Assembly (NCBI GenBank): GCA_016271365.2
Contig: CM028129.1
Span: 1,007,451,501-1,007,515,500, forward strand
Length of the DNA: 64,000 nt
Source: Neoceratodus forsteri
Taxonomy: Eukaryota; Chordata; Ceratodontiformes; Ceratodontidae
Direction: 5' to 3'
Shown piece by piece: positions 21,163-32,639 of the stretch. Under the pieces are notes generated by a model that was not told the origin of the DNA, ran no database searches, and saw only the letters and a list, made by a program, of their open reading frames with translations. Numbering within the stretch: position 1 is the first letter of the stretch; each line of letters starts with the position of its first letter. A program made the translations under genes and the position numbers.

Positions 21163-22416
21163 ATATAAGCTTGGGTGGCCCGCTCCCTCCTGAGTTCTTT
21201 TCCCGCTGTCGACCAGACTTGCCAGGACCCCATGGAGACTTGCTGTTCAGTCGCCCACCAACATTTTTCTAACTCTTTATTTTCTCTCCCTAGTAGTAAT
21301 CGGTTTTAGTGATTCCCTCGGTCGTGTATGTCAAACGCAAGAAAGACTCTTCCATTTCTGCAGCTGCAGTAGAAAGATCTACTCCAGTTTCAAGTACGAT
21401 GTCCTTGTTTGCTGTCTTGGCCCGGGCCATGATGTTCAGGCCTGTGGGATTTGCCAGAAGCTCAACAAAGCCACCCGGTAGTGCTGCCAGAAGGTCCTCC
21501 ACTCTTTCCTTCTCGAGCAACAGGTAGCCATAATGGAGAAGGAGCTGTAAGGGAAGTGATCCACCTTGTTGCTGGATCATTCATCTGGCCTCCAACCTGC
21601 TAAGGTCCGGAATACATTTTCTGGGGAAACACTCCCACTGGGAGTGGGACTGTGGTAAGCCCACCCCCCTCCAGTGTGCTGTGGTCGCCGCTGTCCCCAG
21701 CCTTAACCTCAACAGTGCTATTGATCACTTCGGCGTCGACACCTCCTGCCACCCAGGCCTTAAGCTTTTTCCAGGCCGGCTCTGGCAGTGAGTTCCACCT
21801 GTCCTTCCATGGCCAGCAAAGACCCGTTGACATCGAGGGTTGCCCATGTCAATGTCACAAGCCCTGCCGCTCCGACCTCCAGAACCGCAAAGTAAGTTGG
21901 TGGCAAGCTCCGCCAGGTCCTCTTTGACCGCTGGCCCTTTGATGTTGAGGCTCCAGGCACACCCGTTGCTGCCACAGAGCTTTCCTCTGCAGGCCACCAT
22001 CCACGTCCAGACTGTGCTTTCCTCCTTTGCGGCCATTACCCAGCATCTCCTCCTGGCTTCGGGCTCCGTGGCGACGGGGCTGTCCAAGGCAGCCCCCGCT
22101 ATGATCCCGCGATCAGGCCTATGCACCCTGCCTTTCCTTGGACGTCGATGCCCTCGTTCACTTCTCTGCATTTGGACTCTGACATGGAGCATGAATACCA
22201 TCCTGTTGTCCTCACTCCAGATGAGGAGGCTGTGGAATCTGTCAGATTCGGCTCCACCGTCTCCACCAGGAGTGAGGACTCTCTCTAGTGCTTTCTACTA
22301 GGTTCCCTCTTGAACACCCCTAATATGAAGCAGCTCCAGGCTGCTCTGGGGTTGAAGGCTGAGAAGAAAGATGTCACTAGGAGGAACCTGGTGGAGTATC
22401 TAGAAATCCCAGATTC
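21163..22416 (+). pseudogene. DIRS-C leader and gag, N-terminal part
   Basis: It resumes with CATATAAGC, as DIRS-D has at 50,137. Gag begins near 21,300. The zinc-binding block is visible at about 21,350-21,470: a CSC pair, then CCLGPGHDVQAC and CGIC-type spacing. After this the frames are broken. The end EKKDVTRRNLVEYLEIPDS (about 22,355-22,416) matches DIRS-D gag at 51,515-51,575 (EEQDVTRQNPTDCLELPDS). DIRS-B interrupts it exactly there and gag continues at 28,059. Confidence 0.75.
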
Positions 22417-22424
22417 AAACATGA

Positions 22425-22576
22425 AGTCTTGCTATATTATGACAATTGCAGTTTGTCCCACCATTAGAACTACTCCGGAGGTGAAAGAGTTAACTCTCAT
22501 TCTAAGAATGGAACTTGGAACGCGAGCTCGGTTAGAGAAGCTCTGTCTGGGTTATTTCAAACCTAAACTGTCAGAT
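22425..22576 (+). repeat. DIRS-B left inverted terminal repeat
   Basis: Starts AGTCTTGCTATATTATGAC and ends CTAAACTGTCAGAT. It is the reverse complement of 27,863-28,014 with about three mismatches over 152 bp. Confidence 0.9.
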
Positions 22577-22982
22577 TCTTTACTCCGCCTCACTGAACAG
22601 TCGCTCCGGAGATTTCTCCTACTGCTCTGTTCATTTCTCGGTTTAAACAGTGTTTTCTCGGTTCAAATCAACCGAGAATATTATTATTTTAACCGCAAAA
22701 CCGCTCGTTCAAGCTCTGTCTGTGGTATCAAGTAATTTCAGTTTATTTTCTGTGTGGAACTTGTAAATGTTATCGGTTTGGTTTTGAACCGATCAGCTTG
22801 TTTTAAAACTTGAATTGAAGGTTTTAGAGTGCGGTTCCCGGTTCTTATCTGTTCTAAAAAAAAAAAAAAAAAAGGATTTCATTACGGTTTTTTCCAAGAC
22901 CCATGACACGGTTTGGAACCGATAAGGGTGTCTTGCCTGGCACTGCCGTTTAAAAGGGCAAGTTTTTGGTTAGGCTGGCATT

Positions 22983-24541
22983 ATGTCTAGAAAACCCAAA
23001 GAAAAACCGGGCCCACTGGGTTTCAACACTGTGATGCCTGTGGAAGTCTTTGCAAGGCTGACCCACACCACATGTGTATATTGTCTGGGGTTTGACCACC
23101 TCAATTCAGACTGCCAGATTTGTAAAATTTCCTGCAGCCACCCTGGATAAGAGAGTTGGCAGGCTCAGGGACGAGGCCAAAAGTCAGCTGACCCGGATGG
23201 CCAGCCTGGCTGTGCCAGCGAACCGGAGGGAGTGCCCTCTGACCAGGCGAGACTTCGGCAACGTAGTTGGCTCAGAGAGCCAGTTCCAGTAAAGAAAAAC
23301 AAATCAGCAGGTGTGGAGCCCAAAATTCCTTCTCCAACTGCTGCAGAGATAGCAAGAGCTATTCAGATTGTCCAGTCACTTTCTCCGGTTCCATCCGAAC
23401 CGCCACTGTCTGGTAAAAGGTCGGTTCGGTCGGTTCCACCGGTTCAGGAATATGTTGTTGAAGAGTTTTATGAACCAGAGGAGGGGGAGGATGATTATGA
23501 ACAGTATGAATGTAACTTTGAGGGTCTGGGTGTGCCCATTGAACCGGACATCTCCCCAGACAGACCTTTAGAATCTCCCCCTTTGCTTTCTGAGTCCCCT
23601 CTCACTTTATGTTTTACAAAAAAGTTGCTGAAACCCTCCAGCTTCCATTGGAGGAAGCTGTGGATGAACAAGAGGAACCTGATTTTGTAGAAATGATAGA
23701 TATTCCAGAGTCTAGGAGATTGTCTATTCCCTTGCATAAATCATTTAGGAAACAGACAATAAAAATTTAAAAAACTTCTAATTCTGTGCCTCCTGTGGAC
23801 AAAAGATGGACAGGAGGTACACTCTGTCAGGTCCTGATACAGAATTCCTTTCACAGCAATGCAGTCACGTAGGTGGTTCAGGCTGCAGCCTGTGGTAAAG
23901 CTAATATTCCTTTGGCTTCACATCCTCCTGACAAGGATTCCAGGAAGATTGATGCCATGGCTAAAAACAATACATGGCAGCATCCTTGGGACTCAGGCAA
24001 GCAAATTACATGGCTTATGTAGCAAGGTATCAAAATCTAGATGGGACACTGTCATGGCCTTGGCCAAACAGGCCTCTGGCCAGCTTGCTAATGAGCTGGA
24101 ACAGGTGGCTGCTGATGGCATTGAGGCATCTAGGTGCAGTTTCATGCTGCTTTGGATTTTAATGATGTATCCTCTAGAGTCATGGCTACGCCTGTAGCTT
24201 TTCGCAGGTTGGCCTGGCTCAGGTGTACTAGCTTGTCACAGGATACCCAGACTAAGGCTATGGATTTTCCTGTGATTGGAAATTCTCTGTTTGGGGAGCA
24301 GACAGAGAATTATATGAAGAAAATGGATGAATATAGGACTACCTATAAGAGTGCTCAGGCTAAGGAGCGGCAAGCCACTCCTCAGAGGCAGGCCCCCAGG
24401 GGTAGAGGTAGGCCTTTTCACCAAACCCAGGCCTCCTCTGCTTATGCTCAGAGGGGGTTCTTCAGAGGGAGAGGCAGACGGGGTGTGGGCAGGCCTACTC
24501 CCACCCCTCAGCCTAAAGCACCTGCCAAACAGACACCCTGA
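22983..24541 (+). pseudogene. DIRS-B gag
   Basis: The first ATG is at 22,983 (MSRKPKEKPGP). The zinc-binding N-terminus is partly preserved (CVYCLGFDHLNSDCQICK); the first Cys pair is in another frame. An acidic, Pro-rich middle follows (23,232-23,690, with EPEEGEDDYEQYE). The conserved helical block contains KSRWDTVMALAKQASGQLAN (about 24,030-24,090), and the C-terminus has ERQATPQRQAPRGRGRPFH and PKAPAKQTP, stop at 24,539-24,541. Several frameshifts (about 23,150, 23,690, 23,980, 24,130) break it. Confidence 0.85.
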
Positions 24542-24559
24542 TGGGGTGCCCGGGGCCGA

Positions 24560-26380
24560 TTCTCCTTTACCTGTAGGGGGCAGGTTGGCTTACTTCGTTC
24601 AGAACTGGGTGTCTCTAACTTCAGACAAGTGGGTCCTGGAAGTAGTAAGCCAGGGTCTGGTTCTCAGCTTCAAAAAGTTCCCAAAGATGAGAATCGGATC
24701 TTTCCCACCTGCAAACTCTTTAGAGACCTTTACTTTAGAAACAGAAGTCTCAACCCTCCTGGCTGTCAGAGCTGTAGAAAGGGTTTCTCCCCTACACCAG
24801 GGCAAGGGTCTGTACTCCAGATATTTCCTTACCCCAAAAAAGACAGGAGAATGGCGGCCCATTTTAGACCTGAGCTATCTGAACAAACACCTTTTGAAAC
24901 CAAAGTTCAGAATGGTAACTCTGGCAATGATTTTACCCTCTCTAAGGCCAGGGGACTGGCTAGCCTCCCTGGACCTCAAGGATGCCTATTTTCACGTCCT
25001 AATCAGAAGCTCCCACCGAAAGTACCTCAGATTCGAACTGCCCTCAGGTCACTACCAGTTCAGAGCAATGCCCTTCGGCCTCACCTCTGCCCCAAGGGTA
25101 TTCACAAATGTCTGGCAGTAGCAGTGGCTCATTTAAGAAGGCAAGGATTGCTGTCTTTCCTATCTGGACGACTGGCTCATTGCAGGCCAGTCCTCAGAAC
25201 AGGTAAGATCTCACCTGCAATGCACCCAGCAGCTGCTCACCTCCCTGGGCTTCTTGCTCAATCTTCCAAAATCAGTTCTGGAACCAGTTCAGGTGCTCAC
25301 CTTCATAGGTGCAGAATTGATTACAAAGCAGGCCAGAGCCTTCCTACCCTTAGAGAGGGTAAGGAACTTGGTGGCTCTGGCCTCCTCCTTCACTCTGCAG
25401 GTCTCTTGACCAGCAAGACACTTTTGCAGCTCTTGGGGCACATGGCTGCAAGTCCACAGCTGTAGTGCAAGGAGCAAGATTTCAGATGAGGACATTCAGT
25501 TTCACTTGAGAGCCTTTTGGTCTCAGAGAAGAGACCCCTTTCCAAGTTGGTCCCAGTGACCCAACCCTGATCCAGGCCCTCCAGTGGTGGCAGGATCAGA
25601 GCAATTTAAGACTGGGGGTCCCCTTCATTCCTCTGTCTCACTCCTTGACCCTCACTACGGATGCTTCCCTCCTGGGGTGGGGAGCCCACATGGGCGACCT
25701 CTCCACTCAGGAGTGTGGTCCCTCAGGAATCTCTGCTCCACATCAGTTTGCTGGAACTCAGAGCTGTCTTTTAGCACTTCAAGTGTTTTTTATGCCTGTT
25801 CAGAACAAAGTGGTACAAGTCAGAACAGACAACACCACAACAATGTGGTACATCAACAAGCAGGGGGGCACTCTGTCTTCGGCCTTGTGCACCGAGGCAA
25901 TGAAGTTGTTTCTCTGGCCTATTCCCTGAACACTTCCCTCATAGCAGTTCACCTTCCAGGAAAGGACAATGTCCTAGCAGATGCTCTCAGCAGGATTTCT
26001 CAGGGCCATCACGAATGGTCTCTGGATCCTCAAGTACTGGGGATAGTTTTTGCCAGATGGGGCACCCCTCAGATAGATCTTTTTTCAGCCCCAGACAATC
26101 ACCAACTTCCACTGTTCTGTTTCAGGCCCCAGTGTTGGGCTCAATCCCTGGATGCCTTTCTCCTAGATTGGAAGGAAGTTTCTTTATGCCTTCCCCTTCC
26201 TCTCCTATTCAAGGTGCTAGTCAAAATCAGATCCCAGCCTTGCAGGTGATTCTGATTGTCCCCAGATTGGGCCAGGCAGCCCTGGTACCCACTCCTTCTG
26301 TCACTAGCAGTCCATCTTCCCTGTGTCTCCCAGGAATCACAACCTGTTAACCTGTGCACAGGAGAGTTTGGTATCCGAAC
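24560..26380 (+). pseudogene. DIRS-B RT, RNase H and methyltransferase-like domain
   Basis: The RT is open to 25,121, with GEWRPILDLSYLNKHLLKPK, SLDLKDAYFH (motif A) and MPFGLTSAPRVF (motif B). After a frameshift, YLDDWLIA (motif C) is intact at about 25,163-25,185. RNase H reads LTTDASLLGWGAHMG (25,645) and VRTDNTTTMWYINKQGG (25,815-25,870), then DNVLADALSRISQGHHEWS. The methyltransferase-like module has DLFSAPDNHQLPLF (26,075) and APDWARQPWYP-type sequence at about 26,255. Catalytic residues remain but the frame is broken at least three times. Confidence 0.9.
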
Positions 26381-27475
26381 CTCAAATCCTCAACCTCAAG
26401 GCCTGGCTCTTGAGGAGTTAGAATTGCTGACCTACACCTTTCTCAGGGTGTTCTTGAAATCCTAAAGGCTTCTAGGAAGCCTTCCACTAGGGCTACTTAC
26501 AATTCTAAGTGGAAAAGGTTTTCCATTTGGTGTTCTGGGAAACCTATTTCCCCGGAATCTGCTGATTTGCCCATTGTTTTGGACTATATGGTCCACCTTA
26601 ATTCCTTGGGACTGAGACCAGCTACCCTGAAAGTACATTTGGCAGCTGTCTCTGCTTTTGTTTCAGCAGGAAAGCCCTCCTCTCTTCCGCTCACCCTGTA
26701 TTTTCCAAGTTTTTAAAGGATTACTTCATTCTAATCCACCTTTTGGGATCCGGCCCTGCCTGGGACCTAATGTTTGCATTGCCAGTTAATGCAACCTCCT
26801 TTTGAACCTCTGTCTTCTGCCGAGCTTAAGTACTTAACTTGGAAAACTGTTTTCCTAGTGGCTATCACTTCTGCCAGGCGCATAAGTGAGTTGCAAGCCC
26901 TGTCAGTAGAAACTGACTTTATTTCTTTCCACAGGGATAAGGTAGTCCTCAGGACTAACAGAAAGTTTTGCCTAAGGTGGTTTCAGATTTCCATCTTAAT
27001 CAATCTATCTCCCTTCCAGTGTTTTTACTGAACATTCCTCCTCTGGCGAGAGGAGATTGCACAGTTTAGATGTTAAGAGGGCCCTAAGTTACTATGTAGA
27101 ACGTACTAAGGGTCACAGGTCGAATCCTCCAACTTTTTCTCACTTATGGTGAGGTCGGAAGGAGACCTGCCACTAAGAGATCAGTTGGCAGGTGGATTGT
27201 CTCTTGTATCCAATTTTGTTATCAGAAACTGGGGAAAGTTCCCCTTCTGGCCTGAGGGCTCATTCTACCAGAGGTACAGCAGGCCTCTAGCTGCTGCCAG
27301 AGACATCCCCATCTTAGAGATATGTCAAGTGGAGCTACCTCAAAACGCACACTTTCACTCAAGCATTACTCCCTGGATGTCCAGGCCAGGAGAGATGCTC
27401 GTTTGGCGCAGCTGTGCTTCAGAGCCTATTCCCCAAGTAGGTTCTGTCCTCCTCCATGGAGGTACTGCTGTATAG
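26381..27475 (+). pseudogene. DIRS-B tyrosine recombinase
   Basis: It follows GLALEELE near 26,400 and contains KASRKPSTRATYNSKWKRFS (about 26,465-26,525). The catalytic Arg is in ITSARRISELQAL (about 26,860-26,905), the HxxR pair in RAHSTRG (27,255) and the Tyr in KHYSLDVQAR (27,360-27,390). Frameshifts near 26,450, 26,690, 26,970 and 27,300 disable it. The gene order and end match DIRS-A and DIRS-F. Confidence 0.88.
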
Positions 27476-27476
27476 T

Positions 27477-27585
27477 CTGCAATTGTCATAATATAGCAAG
27501 ACTTCATGTTGTTTGAAGAAAAAATTACTCACCTTAGTAATGTTGTTTCTTCTAATGGAGTCTTGCTATATTATGACCTCCCCCC
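27477..27585 (+). repeat. DIRS-B internal complementary region
   Basis: Its reverse complement reads as the right end of the element (TTTTTTCTTC) joined to the left end (ATGAAGTCTTGC). In DIRS replication models this region templates circle closure. It also contains a 26-27 bp direct copy of the right terminal repeat start (CTGCAATTGTCATAATATAG) that recurs 512 bp later. Confidence 0.85.
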
Positions 27586-27862
27586 CAGCCTGCCCCTCTC
27601 AGAACTTCTACTTGGGTATGGGGTGGGCAGCCTAGTGTGGGCGCTAGTTATGCCCATTATATGTTTTCCACCCCTTCTTGGGGTTTTGGGGTGTGATGTT
27701 TTTATTTTATCTCATATTATTGCTTATATTATATTATTACTTCTGGTCCCCTGACTTGAGTCTTTGTGTTGGGACCAGGAATATGTGTTAATAGTCAGGT
27801 AGCCAGTTGGCTAGTGTAGGTTACAGCTTCCACACAGACCTTAGTGAGTTTTGCTCGTAAAG

Positions 27863-28058
27863 ATCTGACAGTTTAGGTTTGAAATAACCCAGACAGAGCT
27901 TCTCTAACCGAGCTCGCGCTCCAAGTTCCATTCTTAGAATGGGAGTTAACTCTTTCACCTCCGGAGCAGTTCTAATGGTGGGACAAACTGCAATTGTCAT
28001 AATATAGCAAGACTCCATTAGAAGAAACAACATTACTAAGGTGAGTAATTTTTTCTTC
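27863..28058 (+). repeat. DIRS-B right terminal repeat and terminal extension
   Basis: 27,863-28,014 is the right inverted repeat. 28,015-28,058 is a one-sided extension. It holds ATTAC at 28,032-28,036 and GTAAT at 28,045-28,049 around TAAGGTGA, then the T-rich end. The extension is complementary to part of the internal region at 27,477-27,585. Confidence 0.88.
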
Positions 28059-28760
28059 CCCTCCACCCTCAGACCACGCTGGCTGCCCTGGAGGATGCTA
28101 CAGTGTTGCCTGGCATATATCAAAGATGATTCCTACCATACCCAGAAAGGCAGACAGGCTGTACCAGGCCCGTTCAGGAAAGTGTTTTTTTGCAGACTAA
28201 CCTGAGAGTGAGACAGTGGTGATGAAGGTATCCCATGATGGGTCTAGGATCCTAAGCACCTCGGTTCCCTTCCCCCAGACAAGGAATTGAGGAAACGACA
28301 CCTTTCGGATAAGAGAACCTTTGCCTCTGTCACTTTGGGCCTTAGGATAGCAAATTACCTGGCCCATATGGTCAAGTTCCAGAACACCCTCTGGAAAAAA
28401 GGCCAAAGTAGCTGCTCAGGCCCTCCCAGAAGGTACTCAGAGACAGGAACTAGTCAAGGCCCTTCAGACTGGAGCTGACATGGGCAAGCACCTCATGATG
28501 TCCACCTGTGATATTTCGGATGTTTCCGCTAGGGCAGCTGCCATGGCCCTTTGCTTCAGAAGGCACTCTTGGTTGAGGGTGTCTGGGTTTGCTGCTGATG
28601 TCCATCAGTCCATTGTTAATGCCCCTTTCAGAGAACACAAGCTCTTTGGGGCAGATGCGCAGGATATCGTCAGTGACCTGCAAGCCTCAAGGAGGGCTTT
28701 AAGGTTTGTCCACTGCCTCTACCATACCCATCCCTGGTGCAGACAGTGGTCCTTTTCGTA
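28059..28760 (+). pseudogene. DIRS-C gag, C-terminal part
   Basis: It continues gag after DIRS-B. 28,130-28,170 (MPRKADRLYQ-like) matches 51,655-51,690 of DIRS-D. The helical block TFASVTLGLRIANYLAHMVK is at 28,315-28,375. Then comes MALCFRRHSWLRVSGFAADV (28,540-28,600) and HQSIVNAPFREHKLFGADA, the best conserved DIRS gag segment. The frame changes between the blocks. Confidence 0.82.
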
Positions 28761-28859
28761 AGGCTTCTCACAGGCCTGGGACAGGGACCAGACCTCAAGG
28801 CAAACATAGAGCAGGGTCTGCCTTGCCGGCTCCTACCTCCACCACGGGTGCCCACCCCA

Positions 28860-29942
28860 AAAGCCCCAGAGGTTGCGATGTGGCCCCAGCTGCAGGACCT
28901 GCTTCAGCATGACTCCTTGCCCAACCCCCGCAAATTCTTTAGCCAGGAGGTGGTGGTTGGGAGGTCGTTTCTCCCTCCACCTGCAACAATGGAGGGTACT
29001 TACTACAGATGCTTGTGTCCTGCACTTAATAGAACGAGGACATATTCTAGAACTTATAGAGCTGCCTCCAGACCTTCCTCCTGTTCCTTCAGTTTACCCT
29101 CCAGGTCACATACCAGTGCTATTAGAGGAGGTGCGCACATTGTTGCAGAAGAGGGCCATTTAAACCAGTGCCTTGTACCCAAAGGAACACAGGGTTCTAT
29201 TCACATTTCTTCCTCGTCCCCAAGTCTACAGGGAACTTAAGGCCCATTCTGGACCTGAAGGATCTGAACTTGTACTTTCAGTACAAGAAGTTCTGAATGG
29301 TCACTCTGCAATGTCTGCTGCCATTCCTGAAGCAAGGGGATTGGATAGGATCTCTGGACATGCGTGATGCCTACCTTCATATCAAGGTTTGTCTCCCTCA
29401 CTAGCAATACCTCTGGTTCATGTTCCAGGGGGCGCACTACTAGTTCAGGGTATTGCCCTTTGGCTTGCCATCTGCACTGTGGTTTTTACCAAATTCTTAG
29501 CAGTGGTGGCAGTGGCTCTAAGGGGGGAGGGTTTGTATATCTTCCCCTGTCTGGATGACTGGTAGCTGAAAGCTTAGTCCAAAGAACACCTGTTTATACC
29601 TTACTGCGGACCAGGCAGTTGCTCGAGAACCTAGGAATCACTGTCAATGTGCACAAGTCCATCCTAACCCCTTGTCAGCGTCTGCAGTACATAGGGTTAG
29701 TTCTGGACGTGGCCCAAGGCCTAGCCTTCCTGCCCTAGGACAGGGTGGAATGCCTCATAGCTTACGGCCCAGCTCATGTTTCGGAGCAGGCGTGTGTCAG
29801 CCAGGACATTTCTGATGCTGTTGGGCCTGGTGGCTGCTGCTGTTGTCACGGTACCCCTGGCAGGGCTTCATATGAGTATCCCCCAATGGACCCTGAGGGT
29901 ACAACGGGATCAGCACACAGACTATCTAGAACAGAATGTGCT
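28860..29942 (+). pseudogene. DIRS-C reverse transcriptase, N-terminal and palm part
   Basis: GGRFSLHLQQWRVLTTDACV (28,960-29,020) matches the entry of the DIRS RT domain and DIRS-D at 54,700-54,770. The palm is frameshifted. SLDMRDAYLHIK-like sequence lies at about 29,355-29,390. The motif C position at about 29,537-29,560 reads CLDDW followed by a TAG stop, so the Tyr of YxDD is changed and the frame ends there. DIRS-E interrupts the element at 29,943. Confidence 0.78.
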
Positions 29943-29963
29943 AAGATCGTGGATATGTTGTTA

Positions 29964-30100
29964 ATCCACACTCTTTGGCATGTCCCAGTCCACTTTAAAT
30001 CTTAACAGAAGTCTTCAAGCTGGCTCCTCCCACCCACCCAGGTGGTATAACCCTTGGCTCCGCCCCATGATGCCAGATCTTCATTTCCGCTGGAAGATCC
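29964..30100 (+). repeat. DIRS-E left inverted terminal repeat
   Basis: Contains CACTCTTTGGCATGTCCC and CAAGCTGGCTCCTCCCACCC. Its reverse complement is at 35,650-35,786 with scattered mismatches and weaker pairing at the inner end. Confidence 0.85.
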
Positions 30101-30212
30101 AGGTTGCTTCCCTCGTGCTCACGCATTTTGTAGGCCCTGGCTTCAAAACCTTCGGTTATTCTGAAAATCTGTCTAGTTCGCATTAGCAATCGTGACTTTA
30201 TTTCTTCGATTT

Positions 30213-32620
30213 ATGGAAGACAAGTCTTCCCTCGGATTTAGTCGGTGCCCTTGCGGCCAGAAGATGTCGCGCACCGATCCCCACACCGCGTGCGTTTACT
30301 GTCTTGGTGTCGACCATGACACCTCAAAATGCGATCTGTCTCGCTTTTCTTCCTAACATCCCTCGACGCACCGCCCTCGCATGCCTGAAGTTGGGGAGGC
30401 CGGAGAAACGGAACCCTTCAGTGAAACTGGCCAAAGGAGGCTCGTGGGCGGCTCGCCGCGGATCTGCCGAGCAATTGAGCCCATGCAAGCATTCAAAGAG
30501 GAAGCAGCTCGGCTGGAGAAACTACCTGAGCTTCTTCGCTCAGCTCAACCAGTGCTCCACCTCTCTGGTTCCTTCCGAGAGTTTGCCAGTCTCTCCGACC
30601 AAGGGAATGGGTCCTGCAGGCACGCACTCCTTTCGATTCCGTAAGCAGGAGAAGGATCCAGGATAGTCTTTGTCTTGATGGAGGCACTCTTGGGAGCGGG
30701 AGAGATCTCGGTCCCAGGAACATGCAATCTTGACTTCGGTCGAGATTGCTTCTTCAGCCGTTGGCATCTTGGCTTTGCCATCTGGCCGACTGAACTGTAG
30801 ATTGACGATGTGGAAATAGTCATCGATCCGATCGATTTCTTTATCGCCAACTCCGGTTGACAATTCTCTCGATCGAACTCCAATTCTGACTTTCCCCGAT
30901 GAGGAGACCTAGCCTGCTGGGACTCCCATTGAGGAAGTGATCCCCGGCCCCGGGAAATCACCTGTCCCGCTGGTTTCTCCCAAGTGACCGAATCAGCCTC
31001 TCCGATCTCGATCGCTGTCTCTGACCCCCTCGACCGAAAGACCGAGGAAGAGCCATAAACGCTCTAAAAGGGCGACTCCATCTGTCGTCCTCATCTTCCT
31101 CGGATGAGGAGAGGCTTCTGCGGAAGCTCTGGCGCTACGAGGACCTCGTGTCAGCAGCTGATTTTGACCGGGCACAAGCCGACCCCGGGTCCATCTCAGC
31201 CATTACTTGGCTTTCGCCTCCTAGGCCGAAGCCGACTCCTTCAGTGCCGATCAAGTCTGTTCCCCTGCCTGCAGAGCCGGCAAAACCTCTGGTTCGGCCT
31301 AAAACGGTCTCTCCACAGATTGTGGTGGAACCACCGCCCAAGCAGCCTGTGGGAGGGGCTCCTTCCTAAGAAGATAGGCAGGACACCGGGCTTCCCCAGC
31401 GTCTGTTGTTCACTGTCACCCCGGACCGCCCTCTGTGGGTCAAAGGTGACCTGAGTTGTCGACCTTTGTATCTGGATTCCTCTGATTCGGATGAGACCAA
31501 CCTGCATTCTCATCCCGGGGATGACGAATCGGCCGGTGGGTTAGAGATGGAGGAGGGTCCTTCGTCTTTTCAGGGCATTTTTTGCCTCATCTGAGTTCAC
31601 AGGGATGCCCCTGGAGCCAATCCAGAAAAAGGCAGAGTACCCTCTCACGGACATCCTCAAGAGAGGGGATACCCCGACAGAGGCCTTTCTTGTGGCTAAG
31701 GCCATTGTTGGCCTGGCCTTAGAACTGACAGCGCCCTGCCTCCTGTCCAGCTCCATCTGCCCACATGGCCCGCAAGTATGTGGTGCCAATGGAGTCCCTT
31801 GTGGGGTTCACAGAGCACCCTTCGGCCGAGAGCCTGGTGACCGCCTCTGTGTTCAGGCTTACTGGCAGTTCTGCTGATACTGACCGACCTCCTGAGAAAG
31901 AGTCTAAGCTTTTGGACCATTTAGCCATTAAGGTCTATGAGGCTTCTTCCTTGGGCCTTCGTCAGGCAAGTTCGGCCGTCATCATGATGCACACCTCCCA
32001 CGTCCTCTTGAGGTCTTTGGATGAAGTCTTCCCACACCTCCCCGTGGGCATGCAGACCATGGTCAAGCAGATCTGGGATCAGGGCCGAGCTGTTGCCAAA
32101 CAGCAGCTTCAGACAGCCCTGGACATTGGGGATTCTTGTGCCTGTCCGATGGCAGCCGCGGTTGCCTCTTGTCGCAGGGCTTGGCTGAGGCTCTCCTCCT
32201 TCCCAGTGGATACCCAGTACAAACTAGCTGATGTCTTTCCTAGGGACCGACTTTTCCGGCCCAGGATTGGCTGGTCACCTTAGGTGCATTGAGCAGTCCA
32301 GTGCCACCTTGGACGCTACTTCCGCCAAGGGTTCTTCAGGCAAGAACCAGCAGAAGAAGCCTTTTCGGCACTCTTCCCCTGCAGCACAGCAGCCCTCCTT
32401 TCAAGCAGGACAGCAGCATCAGCAACAGCAGCAGGCTCAAGCTTGGCACCCCTGGCCAAGCCCACGCCCTCCCAGGCCTGAAAAGGAGGCCGAGGTTCAG
32501 GTCCTGTATCCTTCTCCTGCAAGCCTGCTCAGTGATGGGCCGGGGGCTGCCTCCCCCTCTCCCATCACACCAGCTCTGGGTCCTCCCATGTGGGGTCAGC
32601 TCCACCAGTTCCTTTCTGCC
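30213..32620 (+). pseudogene. DIRS-E gag
   Basis: The first ATG is at 30,213 (MEDKSSLGFSRCPC). A complete-looking zinc-binding start follows: CPC, TDPHTACVYCLGVDHD, then C near KCDL. The middle is Ser/Pro-rich and frameshifted (30,381-31,600, with PSSSSSDEERLL-like acidic serine sequence). The conserved helical region is open at 31,765-32,283, with ASSLGLRQASSAVIMMHTSH and AAAVASCRRAWLRLSSFPVD. A Gln/His-rich tail (QHQQQQQAQAWHPWP) ends near 32,620. It is not functional. Confidence 0.8.
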
Positions 32621-32639
32621 TAGTCCGCTATCACTTCGG

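Larger units (their letters stand above)
22417..28058 (+). mobile_element. DIRS-B, complete DIRS copy inserted in DIRS-C gag
   Basis: This element is 5.64 kb with both terminal repeats, gag, RT, RNase H, methyltransferase-like part, recombinase and internal complementary region. The two 152 bp terminal repeats (22,425-22,576 and 27,863-28,014) differ at about three positions, so it looks like the youngest DIRS here. The left seam is GATTC/AAACATGAAG and the right seam TTTTTTCTTC/CCCTCC. TTC is shared, as expected if recombination used a short identical core. The coding regions nevertheless carry frameshifts. Confidence 0.92.

Noticed and set aside
22850..22876. Poly-A tracts as signs of processed pseudogenes
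   Set aside because: The tract lies within the DIRS-B leader and no mRNA-like sequence precedes it. Other A runs in the window are LINE or SINE tails or simple tracts.
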